A DNA stretch of 64,000 bases from Anisodus tanguticus (Eukaryota > Streptophyta > Magnoliopsida > Solanales > Solanaceae). This document shows positions 1-10,961 of the stretch, piece by piece. The stretch is from contig CM067555.1 of NCBI GenBank assembly GCA_034509755.1, positions 45,776,255 through 45,840,254 on the forward strand, written 5' to 3'. The notes beneath the pieces are model-generated. The model saw only the letters and a list, made by a program, of their open reading frames with translations. It did no database searches and was not told where the DNA came from. How positions within the stretch are numbered: position 1 is the first letter of the stretch; every line of letters starts with the position of its first letter. The translations under genes and the position numbers were made by a program.

Positions 1-1473
1 GGCTGGACTCAATGGACTGAAACCGGGCATGATAGGATACAGATCCCCCCTACTATCACACCTCATGAGATGGCTCCCCGTCTTGAAATCCTTCACAGAG
101 AAACCGAAATGATCAAATTCAACAGAAACGAAATTGTCATTTGTGAATTTTCTGGACAGACACTAAATTTTTAATCAATTTAGGAGCATGTAAAGTGTTT
201 TTCAAGAGGAGTGGTGGATTGGGGGGAGACAATGTTTTCTGACCATAACCTAGAATTGGAATAGAACTGCCATTACCAATAATTATCCCCTGAGGGGTGC
301 TCAAATTGGAATAAGAGGAGAGAGTACCTGATTCGGAAGTCATGTGAATAGTGGCCTCGGTGTCCATGTACCAATTTGGGTCCGGTTGAGTCAACCCCAA
401 CGTGTGCATCGCGGCCTCGATATCAGTCTGAGTGGGGCCTGCTGCATGATGGGCCTGCGGTGGTCGGGGCCCAAGAACTCCCCGTCCGTGGTGCACCCGG
501 GCCGTAGCCGCTTTGCTACCACCGCCGGGCCACCGGCCGCCGGGGGCCGCCACCGCTGGGGTATTGGGCCTCGGACCGTTGGCCAGCCCCACCGGCCGCC
601 GGCGCGGCTTCTTTGGAGGGTGCGGGTTCCACTGCCACTGGCCCCACTGCTGGGCCCACGGTGGTGGTGGGCCACTGTACCCTGGATGAGACCCACCGCC
701 TGCTTGTTGATCACCGGAACCGCCACGTTTCCCCCCGCAGTTTTTGTTATTTTTGCGATTATTCTTGCCTCCACCATTATTATGGTTTTGGCCCGAATTA
801 TTAACAAAACCCGAAGGACTAGGAGAGGATGCCACCATGACAACTGGGCTTGCTCCGGTAGCCGCCTTTTTAGCCAAACCGGCTTCTTCCAACGTCAGCA
901 TGGAGCGGGCTTGATGAAAGTCGGGAAGAGGGTTGCTTTGGCGAAATAGAGTTCCAACACCATTATAAGCCTCCGAAAGACCGGCAACCAACTGTAGAAC
1001 TAGACGATTATTTGTTACTGGCGCGCCAACATTACGGAGTTGATCTGCCAACTCCTTTAGTTTCTTGCAAATGCAGAAACATTCGGAAATACGTCCATTC
1101 GAACGAGAGAGAATTCTTGCTCGAGTGTGACGACACGGGAATGTTGGTTGTCTTGGAATACGTCACAAAATCTATTCCATGCAGCCATAGCCGTGGTATC
1201 TGGCTCCATAATCGTCTGTAGAAGGTCCACTGAAATAGTGGCATATATCCACCGAAGAACGGTAGCATCAAGTGTAATCCATAGCTCAGGATCCTCCGCA
1301 GGGCGGGTTTTAGCGGGAGGAATGATGTGATGAAGAACTTGATAAGATATAGCGTGAATTTTAAACAATTCCGCCCACGTTGCATATTGAACGTTTTCCA
1401 TCTCAAGGACAATAGGGACACTTATATTGATATTGGAAACCGTGAGGGTAGGGTGAAAATTGTTCTTAGACAT
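1..1473 (-). pseudogene. Ty1/copia gag-protease, 5' part of element A
   Basis: This is the start of a copia polyprotein, read right to left, with its remainder beyond the left edge. The gag begins at the ATG at 1473 (MSKNNFHPTL) and has the plant copia gag signature (VQYATWAELFKIH, LRWIYATIS, LEQEFS). A one-base loss near 1070 shifts the frame; the gag then continues ([25 protein letters not shown]) into a Gly/Asn/Arg-rich tail. The protease follows as [13 protein letters not shown], where the usual catalytic DTGA reads DTEA, so the enzyme would be inactive. A further frame break lies near 137. The closest relative in the window is the copia element at 21.0-27.1 kb, which shares the same opening residues. 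The assignment is confident; the copy is dead. Confidence 0.88.
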
Positions 1474-1620
1474 AGTGAAAGAACAAAGAAGGAGGATAAA
1501 TTTAAGAGAGGTTTTTGAGAGCGGAAGACGAGATATTTGGAGAGAAAACCCGAGGGAGGGGGGGTCTCGGCCAAAGGAGGCAAAAGTTTGAGAGAAGAAA
1601 ACTTTTGTTTAGACCTAGTC

Positions 1621-1632
1621 GCTTTGATACCA
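1621..1632 (-). other. primer binding site of copia element A
   Basis: Read on the minus strand this is TGGTATCAAAGC, directly abutting the 5' LTR. It closely matches the TGGTATCAGAGC primer site, complementary to initiator tRNA-Met, that most plant copia elements use. Confidence 0.8.
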
Positions 1633-2006
1633 TGAAAGAAATAATCCCCTTGATTATTTTCATTGATTGAATAGATATATATACAAGTTACAAAATAGGA
1701 GAATCTTATTCCTAATCTATTTCTAAAACCTTATTCTACCATAATTCTAACTATACAATTATGGTAGGTGTATAACACTAATTATGGTAATAATTATACT
1801 ACAATATTACATCAATATATACTCCTAATATACAACAACCACCTTTCCGTGATGGGCTTCTTTACTGCCGAGGCCCACCGCCTTTGTCCAGTCCACTGCT
1901 TCAGTTCCTTGCCTTTCCACGGCCCACTGTTTTGCCTAGTGATATATATGTGATATACACTGCTGTATATTCAGTGTATATCACATGTATATTGCACTAT
2001 TTAACA
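1633..2006 (-). repeat. 5' LTR of copia element A
   Basis: On the minus strand this 374-bp LTR begins TGTTAAATAG and ends TTCTTTCA, immediately before the primer binding site. It resembles the LTR at 26767-27103, sharing the TGTTAAA start, the GTGATATACAC palindromic stretch and the end AATAATCAAGGGGATTATTT. Its outer boundary interrupts an older RNase H coding remnant at 2006/2007. The partner LTR lies outside the window. Confidence 0.82.
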
Positions 2007-2672
2007 AGCATAACAAAGGTTTATATAGTATATGACTATTATATAATGCTTGAATAACGCCAGTACAATCCGTCTCTATCTCTAGAGGTAGAAGGTTTTG
2101 TTTAAGAGCCAGTTGCAATCCTTGTTGAAGCGCCAACAGCTCTGCATGCAGTGCTGAGTGAGCATCTATATGCTTTAGAAATTTAACAATCCAAGCTCCG
2201 AATGGGTCTCTGATAACTCCACCAATGCCTCATGTGTAATTGTTCAAGCAAAAAGCTCCATTAATATTCAATTTAAACCAACCTAGGGATGGAGCAAACC
2301 ATTTGATGATAACCGCTTGTTTAGGGTTATTAAAGATTTCTTTCTGAGAAAGTAGATGATGCTCTCCTATTGAAGAAATGCAAGGTAATGTTGCGTACAA
2401 TAGACCCTTGTGGTTCGGCCCTTCCCCGGACCCCGTGCATAGCGGGAGCTTAGTGCACTAGGCTGCCCTTTTTTTAAAGTAGATGATGCTCTATTGCTTT
2501 AGAGCAAACAATGGGATAATGGATATGATGGGTAGTATTATTATGGTTATTGTGATTTCTAAGAGTTCACAGGTTCCACAAGATAAAAGGAAAGAGATTA
2601 TCCCAATGAGAGATATGAGTAGGAATACTAGGGTTGCAACTCCTAATAAAATCAAGCCAATGGATAGAGCAG
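2007..2672 (-). pseudogene. RNase H (RVT_3-type) remnant of a non-LTR retroelement
   Basis: Read right to left and after removing the SINE at 2366-2475, one frame gives a linker (IPTHISHWDNLFPFILWNL) followed by the RNase H domain: GWFKLNINGAF, GIGGVIRDPFGAW, SALHAELLALQQGL, LEIETDC, GVIQAL. This matches the C-terminal domain attached to plant LINE ORF2s and related stand-alone genes. The first catalytic Asp (KLNTDGA in the family) is Asn; the Glu of HAEL and the Asp of TDC remain. In-frame stops occur after NNYT and after FILWNL. It is cut on the left by the copia A LTR and on the right by the mosaic copia LTR, so it is older than both. Confidence 0.75.
2366..2475 (+). mobile_element. 5'-truncated SINE (Au/Solanaceae type) with 17-bp TSD
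   Basis: The insert contains TGCGTACAATAGACCCTTG, CCTTCCCCGGACCCC and CATAGCGGGAGCTTAGTGCA and ends in a T run, the 3' half of an Au-like SINE seen across Solanaceae. A perfect 17-bp duplication, AAAGTAGATGATGCTCT, flanks it at 2349-2365 and 2476-2492. Only the last 110 bp are present, without the tRNA-like A and B boxes. Removing insert plus one duplication restores the reading frame of the RNase H remnant around it. A longer copy lies at 62.1 kb. Confidence 0.85.
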
Positions 2673-3590
2673 TGTTAATGTTGGGTTTGGTGTTTTAACA
2701 TTTGACCCAACATATCTCCTGAAGTACTGTTGTTGATTGCCAAAAATGTTGGGACAAATGTCATAACATTCAGACCAACATTTTTCATAACAGTTTTGTC
2801 TTACTTCACGTTAAGCAGTAACAGTTTTACTGAGTGGTAAAAACAACTTAGGCATGTGAATTAGGAGTTATGTAAAACGTGGGAAAAAGAGTCAAAGCTT
2901 GGGGAAGAAGTCGAGTGAAGAACAAGTCAAAGTTGAGATTTTGACTCCATGATCTTCTCCAACAAACACACAAGCTACCCACCTTTCACTCAATCTACTC
3001 AACCAATCGATGAGCTTTTCAAGGAAGACTCTCTACTATAAATAGAGAGGCTACAAGAGTGAATCGATATCCAGAAACAGATTGCAAAAATATCAAGAGA
3101 GCTCTCGAGAATTCATCTCAGAAAACTGGATCACAAGTGTTGCCTAAGCGTGTTGACAACATTCTGTCTAACATTACAATTGCAGTTTAGATTCTAGATT
3201 AGCTTTGTATTGAGCAATTGTAATGAGAAGTTTTCTATGTCTATTTAGGTAGATTTTTCAGGCAGAAGTCATATGCGACTTCAACATTTAATTCCTTTCC
3301 ATCATCTTGTAAAATTGTAAAGAAAGGAATTTGTAATTTTTGTATATAATAAATATATACAATACTTTCGGTCACTGACCGTCATAGGTTATATAATATA
3401 TAACCTATGTAAATATTAAACATTTGTGTTCTTTAAATTTTTGTTGCATTGCTCTTTAAAGTTTTTTGTTTTACTAAAGTGTTGTCACTGATGCCGGACG
3501 ACATTATCGCCGACATTCGAAAACTGAATTGGCATTCAAGTTAGTTTATTTCCGGTTTGTTTTTAATTGTTTTATAGCATACCCAGACCT
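2673..3590 (+). repeat. Left LTR of mosaic copia element (SIRE-like half)
   Basis: Starts TGTTAATGTTGGG exactly where the RNase H remnant stops, and ends shortly before a TGGTATCAGAGCC primer site at 3597. It holds a TATA box (3037) and an A/T-rich polyadenylation-like stretch near 3340. The exact 3' end is uncertain by about 15 bp. It shows no visible similarity to the right-hand LTR at 9084-10619, although the two appear to bound one element. Confidence 0.65.
3037..3045 (+). promoter_or_regulatory. TATA box of left LTR promoter
   Basis: TATAAATAG lies about 560 bp before the primer binding site, the position expected for the U3/R boundary of a copia LTR. Transcription would start about 30 bp downstream. 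Confidence 0.6.
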
Positions 3591-3596
3591 AATAAG

Positions 3597-3609
3597 TGGT
3601 ATCAGAGCC
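3597..3609 (+). other. primer binding site, tRNA-Met type
   Basis: TGGTATCAGAGCC, the standard copia minus-strand primer site, follows the left LTR of the mosaic element. Confidence 0.85.
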
Positions 3610-3651
3610 GACACTTAACATAATAAGTGATTAATCATATTGTCTCAAGCT

Positions 3652-6053
3652 ATGGATCCGGCAAATTCGACTATTGGTAGACTTCGCATATTAAATGGTT
3701 CAAACTATGCCTATTGAAAGATTAGCCTACGTTCTCGTATCAAATCAATTGATGTTAGGGCATGAAGATCTATAACCAATGGGTATGTTGTTCCAATGTT
3801 GTCGCCGGATGAGGAAGGTGACATTCTTGTTAAACCTGAATGCGAATGGACGGCAGAAGAAACCAATAATGCTAGCTTTAACGAAAAGACCTTAAATGTA
3901 ATTTTTGGATGGGTTGATCTGTACATGTTCAAACTCATTCAAAACTGCCCCACGGCTAAAGACGCATAAGATACTTTACAAATTCATTGTGAAGGTAACT
4001 CAAGTGTTCGACGAGCAAAGCTACGCATGCTCATGAGCAAATATGAACGTTTAAGGATGGAAGAAGCGGATGATATTAAATCTTATTTTGAAAAGTTGAT
4101 TGACATCTCAAATGAATATCAAGTGCTTGGTGAAACTTTAATCAACACTCAACTCGTTGAAAAGGCTCTCCGTTCTCTTCTTGAAAAGTTTAATTTAAAG
4201 ATTTGTGCCATTGAAGAAGCTCACAATCTTGCCACAATAGACCTTTATACCTTGATGAGCATTCTCAAAACCTATGAGATGAACATTGAGAATCAAAGGG
4301 AACTATATAAAAGCAAGAATGTGGTATTTCAAGTTCAATCCTCGGAGAATCAAATCAAAGAAGAGGATGAGAATCTTAAAGAAATTGGTGAAGGTGCTAA
4401 TGTTGCCTTACTCACTCGAAAATACAATTCGATGGTGAAAAAGTTCAACAATGAGAGAAATCAATCTAAATCTAAACAACATCAAAACCAAGGCTTCAAT
4501 CAAAAGCCCACTAAATTTATTCCAAGCACTAAAAAAGAAGTCCACTAAGAAGAACCAACTCAGATCGTACCAAATTTGATTCCAAACAACTCGAGTTTGT
4601 GCAATGTCATACATGTTTGGATTGGGGTCATTATGCTAATGAATGTGCAAACACTCTTAGAAAATTTGGCAAAAATCTGTAGGTCTCTCTTAGTGACGAC
4701 GAAGGAGAAGATGAAGAAGATCAAGAAATCGAATCACAAGCAATGTTGACCACTGTTTTCGAACAATCTTTGTCAGACCGAGAAGATATCATCTGTAATA
4801 TTGTCTCAGATGTCACGACATTTGGTCCAACATCACCAACGACATCAACATCGACAGCAACATCCGAAAGGTATGAGTTCTTTAACTATTTTGCTGTTAA
4901 TTGCTTTAGTGACTCTATTTCTGTTAACGAGGCTGATAGTATGGATCGAGTTGAATGCAAAGATGACATGATTAATGAATTACAAAACATTTGTAAAGCC
5001 TTAATCATAGAATCCAAGCAACTTGACACAAAGGTAAAATCTTTAACTCTTGAGAATGTAGATCTAAAAGGAACAATAACCCGACTAGAGGTTGCACTTA
5101 CCAAAAAGGATATAGAATTTGGTAAGATTCGTGCAAAATTGGATCTAACCGAAGCAACCTTCCACAAGCTCAACACCGGGACTTTGAAGTTGAATGAGAT
5201 ACTCAGCTTTAGTAAACCTTCACATGCAGGTATTGGATACAAAAACTCTCTTAAAACTATACGCTCTAGTCTGTTTGATAAAAATGAGAAAATATGCTTT
5301 GTAAAAGAAAAAAGAATAAATAATAGGTTCTCATATATGTCAAAGAATATGAAGTTTGTATATCATCACTGTAACTCCCCTGGACACTTAAAATCATTTC
5401 AAACTTCAAGAATCTATGAGCAAAATGTTGCCTAAAAGGTTGTCCAACATTTCAGATAACATTCGAAGCAACATTTCTGAGTCGAAAGGTAAAAAATATT
5501 TTAAGAGAGTTTGGGTTCCCAAAAATGATGTAACATGTAAAGTTGCTATAACTGCATTAAGAACTAACATTTTCATGTTCTTGGTACTTTGATAGTAGAT
5601 GTTCTCGTCACATGACAGGTACAAAAGGTTTTCTAAAGAACTATGAGTCATTCAATGGAGGAAACGTGACTTATGGAGGAGGCATCAAAAGCAAAATAAT
5701 TGGAAAAAGGATCTTGAATGTTCCTGGATTTCTAGCTTTAAGAAATGTCTTACACGTTGAGGGTTTAATGGCTAATTTGATTAGTGTTAGTCAACTATGT
5801 GATGACAATCTTGAGGTAAAATTTAATAAGAATGCATGTAAAGTTACGAATGAAGCTAATGAATGTGTCATGACATGTACTAGAATAAGTGATAATTGTT
5901 ATCTTGTTACAAGACAAGAAACATGCAATAATGCCAATATCGATACACAACAATGTGGCACCAAAATTTGGGGCATGTCAACTACCGCAATTTAGAAAAA
6001 TTGGTCTCATATGAAGCGGTTAGGGGCTTACCCAATCTTAGCCATAAACATGT
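3652..6053 (+). pseudogene. SIRE-like copia gag and pre-integrase remnant (left half of mosaic)
   Basis: The gag starts at the ATG at 3652 (MDPANSTIG) and stays in one frame for 298 codons, except for stops at 3715, 3763 and 3967, each where the family carries Trp. It has the UBN2-type core (LRMLMSKYERLRMEEADDI). After a frame break at about 4548 come a zinc-knuckle region, an acidic stretch, a coiled-coil segment (4960-5200) and a second knuckle remnant (HHCNSPGHLKSF), as in SIRE/Maximus gags. A pre-integrase module follows (5612-5940, LRNVLHVEGLMANLISVSQL), then LWHQNLGHVNYRNLEKLVS and GLPNLSHKH at 5949-6052. There the SIRE-type sequence stops abruptly and sequence of another lineage begins. 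Confidence 0.85.
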
Positions 6054-9000
6054 ATTGCTAATGATAGTTATATACTATCTTTGAATGATATTATTTGTGG
6101 AAATGTTCCGCTTGTGAATGGTTTATATATTCTTAATTGTAATCGTGAAATTCTCAATGTGCAAAACAAACGAGCTAAAATAAGTAATTCAAGAAATCCC
6201 ACCTACTTAGGGCACTGTAGACTTGGTCATAACAATGAATCAATTATAGCAAGATTAAGAAAGTTAGACTACCTGAAACCATTTGACTTGGAGTCCTATG
6301 GTGACTGTGAATCTTGCTTGAGAGGAAAGATGACCAATAAACCACTTTATGGGAAAGGTGTGCGAGCCAAAGAGGCACTTGAGTTGGTCCATACAGATGT
6401 ATGTGTGCCATTTTCCACTCAAGCTAAGGGAGATTTTCCTTACTTCATAACTTTTACAGACGATTTCACAAGGTTTGGATATGTGTATCTTATGAAGCAC
6501 AAGTCCGAAGCCTTTGAGAAATTCAAGGAGTATAAGTTAGAAGTAGAGAAACAACTTGAAAAGAGTATCAAGACTCTTCGATCAGATCGATGAGGTGAAT
6601 ACTTGAGTAGAATTTCTAGATTACTTGAAACTTCATGGAGTCCAATCAGAATGGACACCTCATGGAACACCACAAATGAATGGCGTTGCTAAAAGGAGAA
6701 ATCGAACCTTATTGGATGTGGTTAGATCCATGATGAGTTTTTCAGCTCTTCCAACATACCTTTAGGGTTATGCTTTACAAAACTCAATCTATATTCTGAA
6801 TAGAGTTCCTACAAAGTCAGTAGAGAAAACGACATATGAGATATGGCATGGCAGGAAGCCTGCTCTTACACATATGTGAGCCTAGGCTGCCCTGCATATG
6901 TAAAGAAGATGCTTACTGACAAATTGGAATCTAAAACTGAGAAATGTTACTTTGTGGGATATCCTAAGGAAACGAGAAGATACTATTTCTATCTTCCTGG
7001 ACAACATAAGGTCATTATTTCCAGAAATGCAACTTTCCTTGAGGAAGACTATGTCTATAAGGAACAGAGTTATAATAAGATAGAACTTGAAGAAATTCAA
7101 GAACCACAAAGCAACATAGAGGTTGAATCCTTGTCAAATGACCTAGAAAAGAATTCAGTGGGAGTATTTGGTAAAGGTGTGTTACTTAGAGTACAACTTT
7201 CACCCAGTGGGAGTGATGTGAGGATTATTGCAGAAATGCAAGATTCTCATACACAACCAATGGAAGATGATACAATAGTTGTACATCCTTCCATTCAGGA
7301 AACATATGTAGATGATATTCCTGAAAACTCTCATAGTGGTGGAAACACACAAGAACCTTCTCATGATCAGAAAACAAGAACCACATAAACGTAAAATAAC
7401 CAACTCCGTAGGTCCACTAGGACTCATCGTCAGCCTGAAAGACTTAATCTCCTTATTGAAAGTCAAAATAAGATAGATATTCCTGATGATGATGAGCCTA
7501 CAACCTACAACGAGGCTATGTTAGACATTGACTCGCAAATATGGCAAGAAGCTATGAAATCTGAAATTGACTCAATGTATGTCAATCAAGTTTGGAACTT
7601 GGTTGATTTGCCAACATGGGTTAGACCCATAGGATGCAAGTGGGTCTTCAAGAAAAATATTGATGCATTTGGTAAGGTGCAAACCTACAAGGCTAGGTTG
7701 GTAGAAAAAGGTTACAATCAGAGGCCTGGGGTCGATTATGATGAAACCTTTTCGCCAGTTGCAAAGATTAAGTCCATTCGGATTTTGCTTGCAGTAGTTG
7801 CATATTATGATTATGAGATTTGGCATATGGATGTTATGACCGCTTTCCTCAATGGAAATCTAATTGAGGAAGTGTATAGATACAACCTGAAGGTTTTACA
7901 TTCAAGTCAAAACCCAAAGCAGTATGAAAACTACAAAAGTCCATTTATGGACTTAAGCAAGCCTCAAGGAGTTGGAATATTTGCTTTGACAAAGCTATCA
8001 AATCGTTTGACTTTGTCAGAAGCAAGGATGATCCATGTTTTTATAGTAAACGAAAGGAAGAAAGTATTGTTTTCATTATCATATATGTAGATGACATATT
8101 AATAACGTGAAACGATAAGTCCCTTATGCAATCATTGAATGAATGGTTGTCCAGCACTTTCATGATGAAGGACTTAGGTGAAGCCTGCTACATTCTTAGA
8201 ATTAGGATCTATAGAGATAGACCTAATAGATTGTTAGGGTTGTCACAGTCTATACACATAGACAAAGTGCTAGACGTTTCTCAATGGAAAACTCCAAGAG
8301 ATGAGGTCTTCCTATGGGTCAAGGAATCAAGTTATCTAAGAATGATAGTCCATCTACCGTTACAGAACTTGAACGCATGAAGAAGGTCCCATATACTTTA
8401 GTTATAAGATCAATCATGTATGTTATGACTTGCACTAGGCCAGATGTGGCATTTGCACTTAGCATGACTTGCAAATTTCAGCAGAATCCTAGGGAAGAAC
8501 ACTGGAAACAGTCAAGAATATTCTTAAGTATCTTAGATGAACTAAAGAATATTTCTTAGTCTATGGTGGACAAGAGAATCTAGTCGCTACTGGGTACATT
8601 GATGCTAGCTTCCAAACAAATCTTGATGACTTCAAGTCACAGTTTGGATATGCATTCATTTTCAATAGTGGAGCAGTAAGTTGGAAAAGTTCCAAGCAAG
8701 AAACCACTGCTGATTCGACGACTGAAGCCGAGTACATTACTGGATCAGAAGTTGGTAAAGAAGCTATCTCGATATATGAGTTCTTAGAGAACTAAGGGTT
8801 GTTCCAAGTGCCAGTCATCCAATAACGATATATTGTGATAATATTGGTGCGATTGCGCAAGCTAAGGAACCAAGATCAACAAACAGAAATAAACATATAC
8901 AAAGTAAATACCACATATTCAGAGAGATGGTGGAATCTAAAGAAATAGATCTAGACTATATTCCCACAAATGATAATCTAACTGACCCATTTACTAAACC

Positions 9001-9069
9001 ATTAAGGTTAGCTAAGCATAATGGTCATTTCGAAAATATAAGTATTAGATACATTGGAGATTGGCTCTA
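6054..9069 (+). pseudogene. Tork-like copia integrase-RT-RNase H remnant (right half of mosaic)
   Basis: Begins inside a pre-integrase domain (NGLYILNCNREILNVQNKRA, YLGHCRLGHNNES, CESCLRGKM). Integrase follows: LVHTDVC and FTDDFTRF carry the first two catalytic Asp regions; SDRGGEY reads SDR-stop-GEY at 6591; TPQMNGVAKRRNRTLLD is the distal motif. RT begins at 7518 (QVWNLVDLP, GCKWVFKKN, ARLVEKGYNQRPGVDYDETF, MDVMTAFLNG); its YVDDILIT box lies at 8085-8108 after a frame break. RNase H (GYIDASF, VSWKSSKQETTADSTTEAEY) ends at RYIGDWL, followed by a stop at 9068. Many frameshifts and stops make it non-functional. No gag or protease of this lineage precedes it. Confidence 0.88.
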
Positions 9070-9083
9070 GGCCAAGTGGAGAT

Positions 9084-10619
9084 TGAAAGTATGTATGTCC
9101 TAGAGACAATCTATATTAGGGACAAAATGTACTTGAACACACCCATATTATTAATGAGATTAATATTTATGGCATTTGCAATTATTGTTTGATTGTTTGC
9201 AATTATTCATAAATGTACATCCATTGAGCTTATGTTGTCATTAATAGAGTGAGATATTAATGATAGAACGTAACTCTCAAAATAGCCTCGACTAATGATC
9301 ATCGAGAATGGGATATCGATGATATGCTATAAGTCGACATGTGGTATGCATCACATTCTTGGAGAATGTAGTATGTCTCACAACTACGAGTAATGGTTAC
9401 TCGTGATGGACACATGGATACTTTGGAGAAGTATTGGTATACCCTGCCGATAAACTATTTATTATACATGTCTATAGTGTTATCGACGTGTGAAATATAA
9501 ATGTCCTTTGACTTGAGGTCAATACGCTCCTTGTTTACAGAATAATATACTTTGACCAAGTTCTAAGCTTAAATTCCTTCTGGATAAGATACGGCTTGTG
9601 TTGGGTGCATCAGGATGTAATCAAGGTGGTAGTTGAGCCAAGAATATGATTCATTCCTCGATTGGAAATTCGAGAGAGCACTCAACTTCTCAATGTTATT
9701 AGGTTGACTAAAGTCACTAGCCAGTGCAAGAGACATATTTAGAATATGGTCTAGTTGTCAACTAATAAATGTGAGATAAAGTGATTAAGCCATTTAGATA
9801 GACACTTGGCAAATCCTAAGCTTAATCGAGTGTGTCGCGAGTGAAAGGAATTTATAGTTCCGCATAAAGGTTAAGTTTTCTGGATTCATGTAAACGTATT
9901 TCACATATTGAGTTCGTCATACGACGCAGTCTAGGAGTTTCGTATGGACCTTAATTAGATTAATGTCAATATGTGAAGGCCTATAGTCACACTATATGCG
10001 ATTGTTTCTTCGATCTAAGAGTGTATTGAGAAAGTATTAAATATTCGATTGAGAATCGAGATATTTAATTTATAATAATTATGGAATATTTCTATTTGAT
10101 AGAAATTATTTAATTAAGTCGAATTAGATTTTTGATTTAATTAAATGTGTTGGATATATTATATGGGTACTCGGACAAATACAGAGAAGTAATTGGGCCA
10201 GAAATTATTGGCCAAAATTGGGGCCTGGCCGTCCACCTTGGATGTATGGGGTGGACCAGCTTGGGTCTGGTCCACTGAACATTAACATGGGCCAGGTTTT
10301 TCTGTTTTAAATCTACTTAGGTTTTGTCATGAACTCCTATATAAACAACACATACCCCATAATTATACAGTTACAAAAAATAACTTCTCAGTTTCTAAAG
10401 CAAGATTTCCTAGCTTTCTTGCAAATGAAATACACTGGAGTTGGAACTTGCAGTCGAGGATTCAAACCGTGTGGATACCTTAGTATTGAATCCCGCGCTC
10501 GAAAACCTGTAAGTTTTTTTTTTATGTTTTAAACATAAACATGATTATCGTATAAGCCATCCCAGGATCATTATTGGGTAAGAAAATTTTAAACTTCCGC
10601 TATGCTTACGAACCCAACA
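9084..10619 (+). repeat. Right LTR of mosaic copia element (Tork-like half)
   Basis: Follows the end of RNase H and a short purine-rich tract (AAGTGGAGAT). It begins TGAAAGTATG, apparently TGTTGGAAAGTATG with a small deletion, and ends ACGAACCCAACA. At about 1.5 kb it is longer than the left LTR and unlike it. It contains a TATATAAAC box at 10338. The sequence after it (AATCC) does not repeat the bases before the left LTR, so no target duplication is visible. Confidence 0.65.
10338..10346 (+). promoter_or_regulatory. TATA box of right LTR
   Basis: TATATAAAC lies about 280 bp before the LTR end, a plausible position for the LTR transcription start. Confidence 0.5.
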
Positions 10620-10961
10620 AATCCCTACACGATCCTCCGGCGGGTCGGGACTGGCGGGACAAGTCGATGTCCCATCCCCTCCCTCATCCCACTGGAAAAG
10701 GGGACCAGTATTGGTGGGGTGGGGTCGGGTCTGGTCCGGGTTTCCTTTTTTTGTTTAGACACTTAATTTCAAAAAAAATTGTGAATATAAACACTTAAAT
10801 AATTGAACAAGATAGTGTAATAAAAATATCACAATGCTGTTTTTGTGCCTCTTATATTATTTAATAGAAATATAATTTTTTTGTAATACAATTTCAAAAT
10901 TGCAACTTTGTGGTGTTGTCCAAAAGTTGCAAATCACATTGTAAAATTGCAATTAAAAAAA

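Noticed and set aside
344..949. 201-codon plus-strand frame over the copia A gag
   Set aside because: It is the antisense shadow of the minus-strand gag, in a GC-rich Gly/Arg coding region.
2483..2698. 71-codon plus-strand frame MMLYCFRANNG...
   Set aside because: The minus strand of the same bases reads as the linker before RNase H, which explains it better; the end runs into the LTR.
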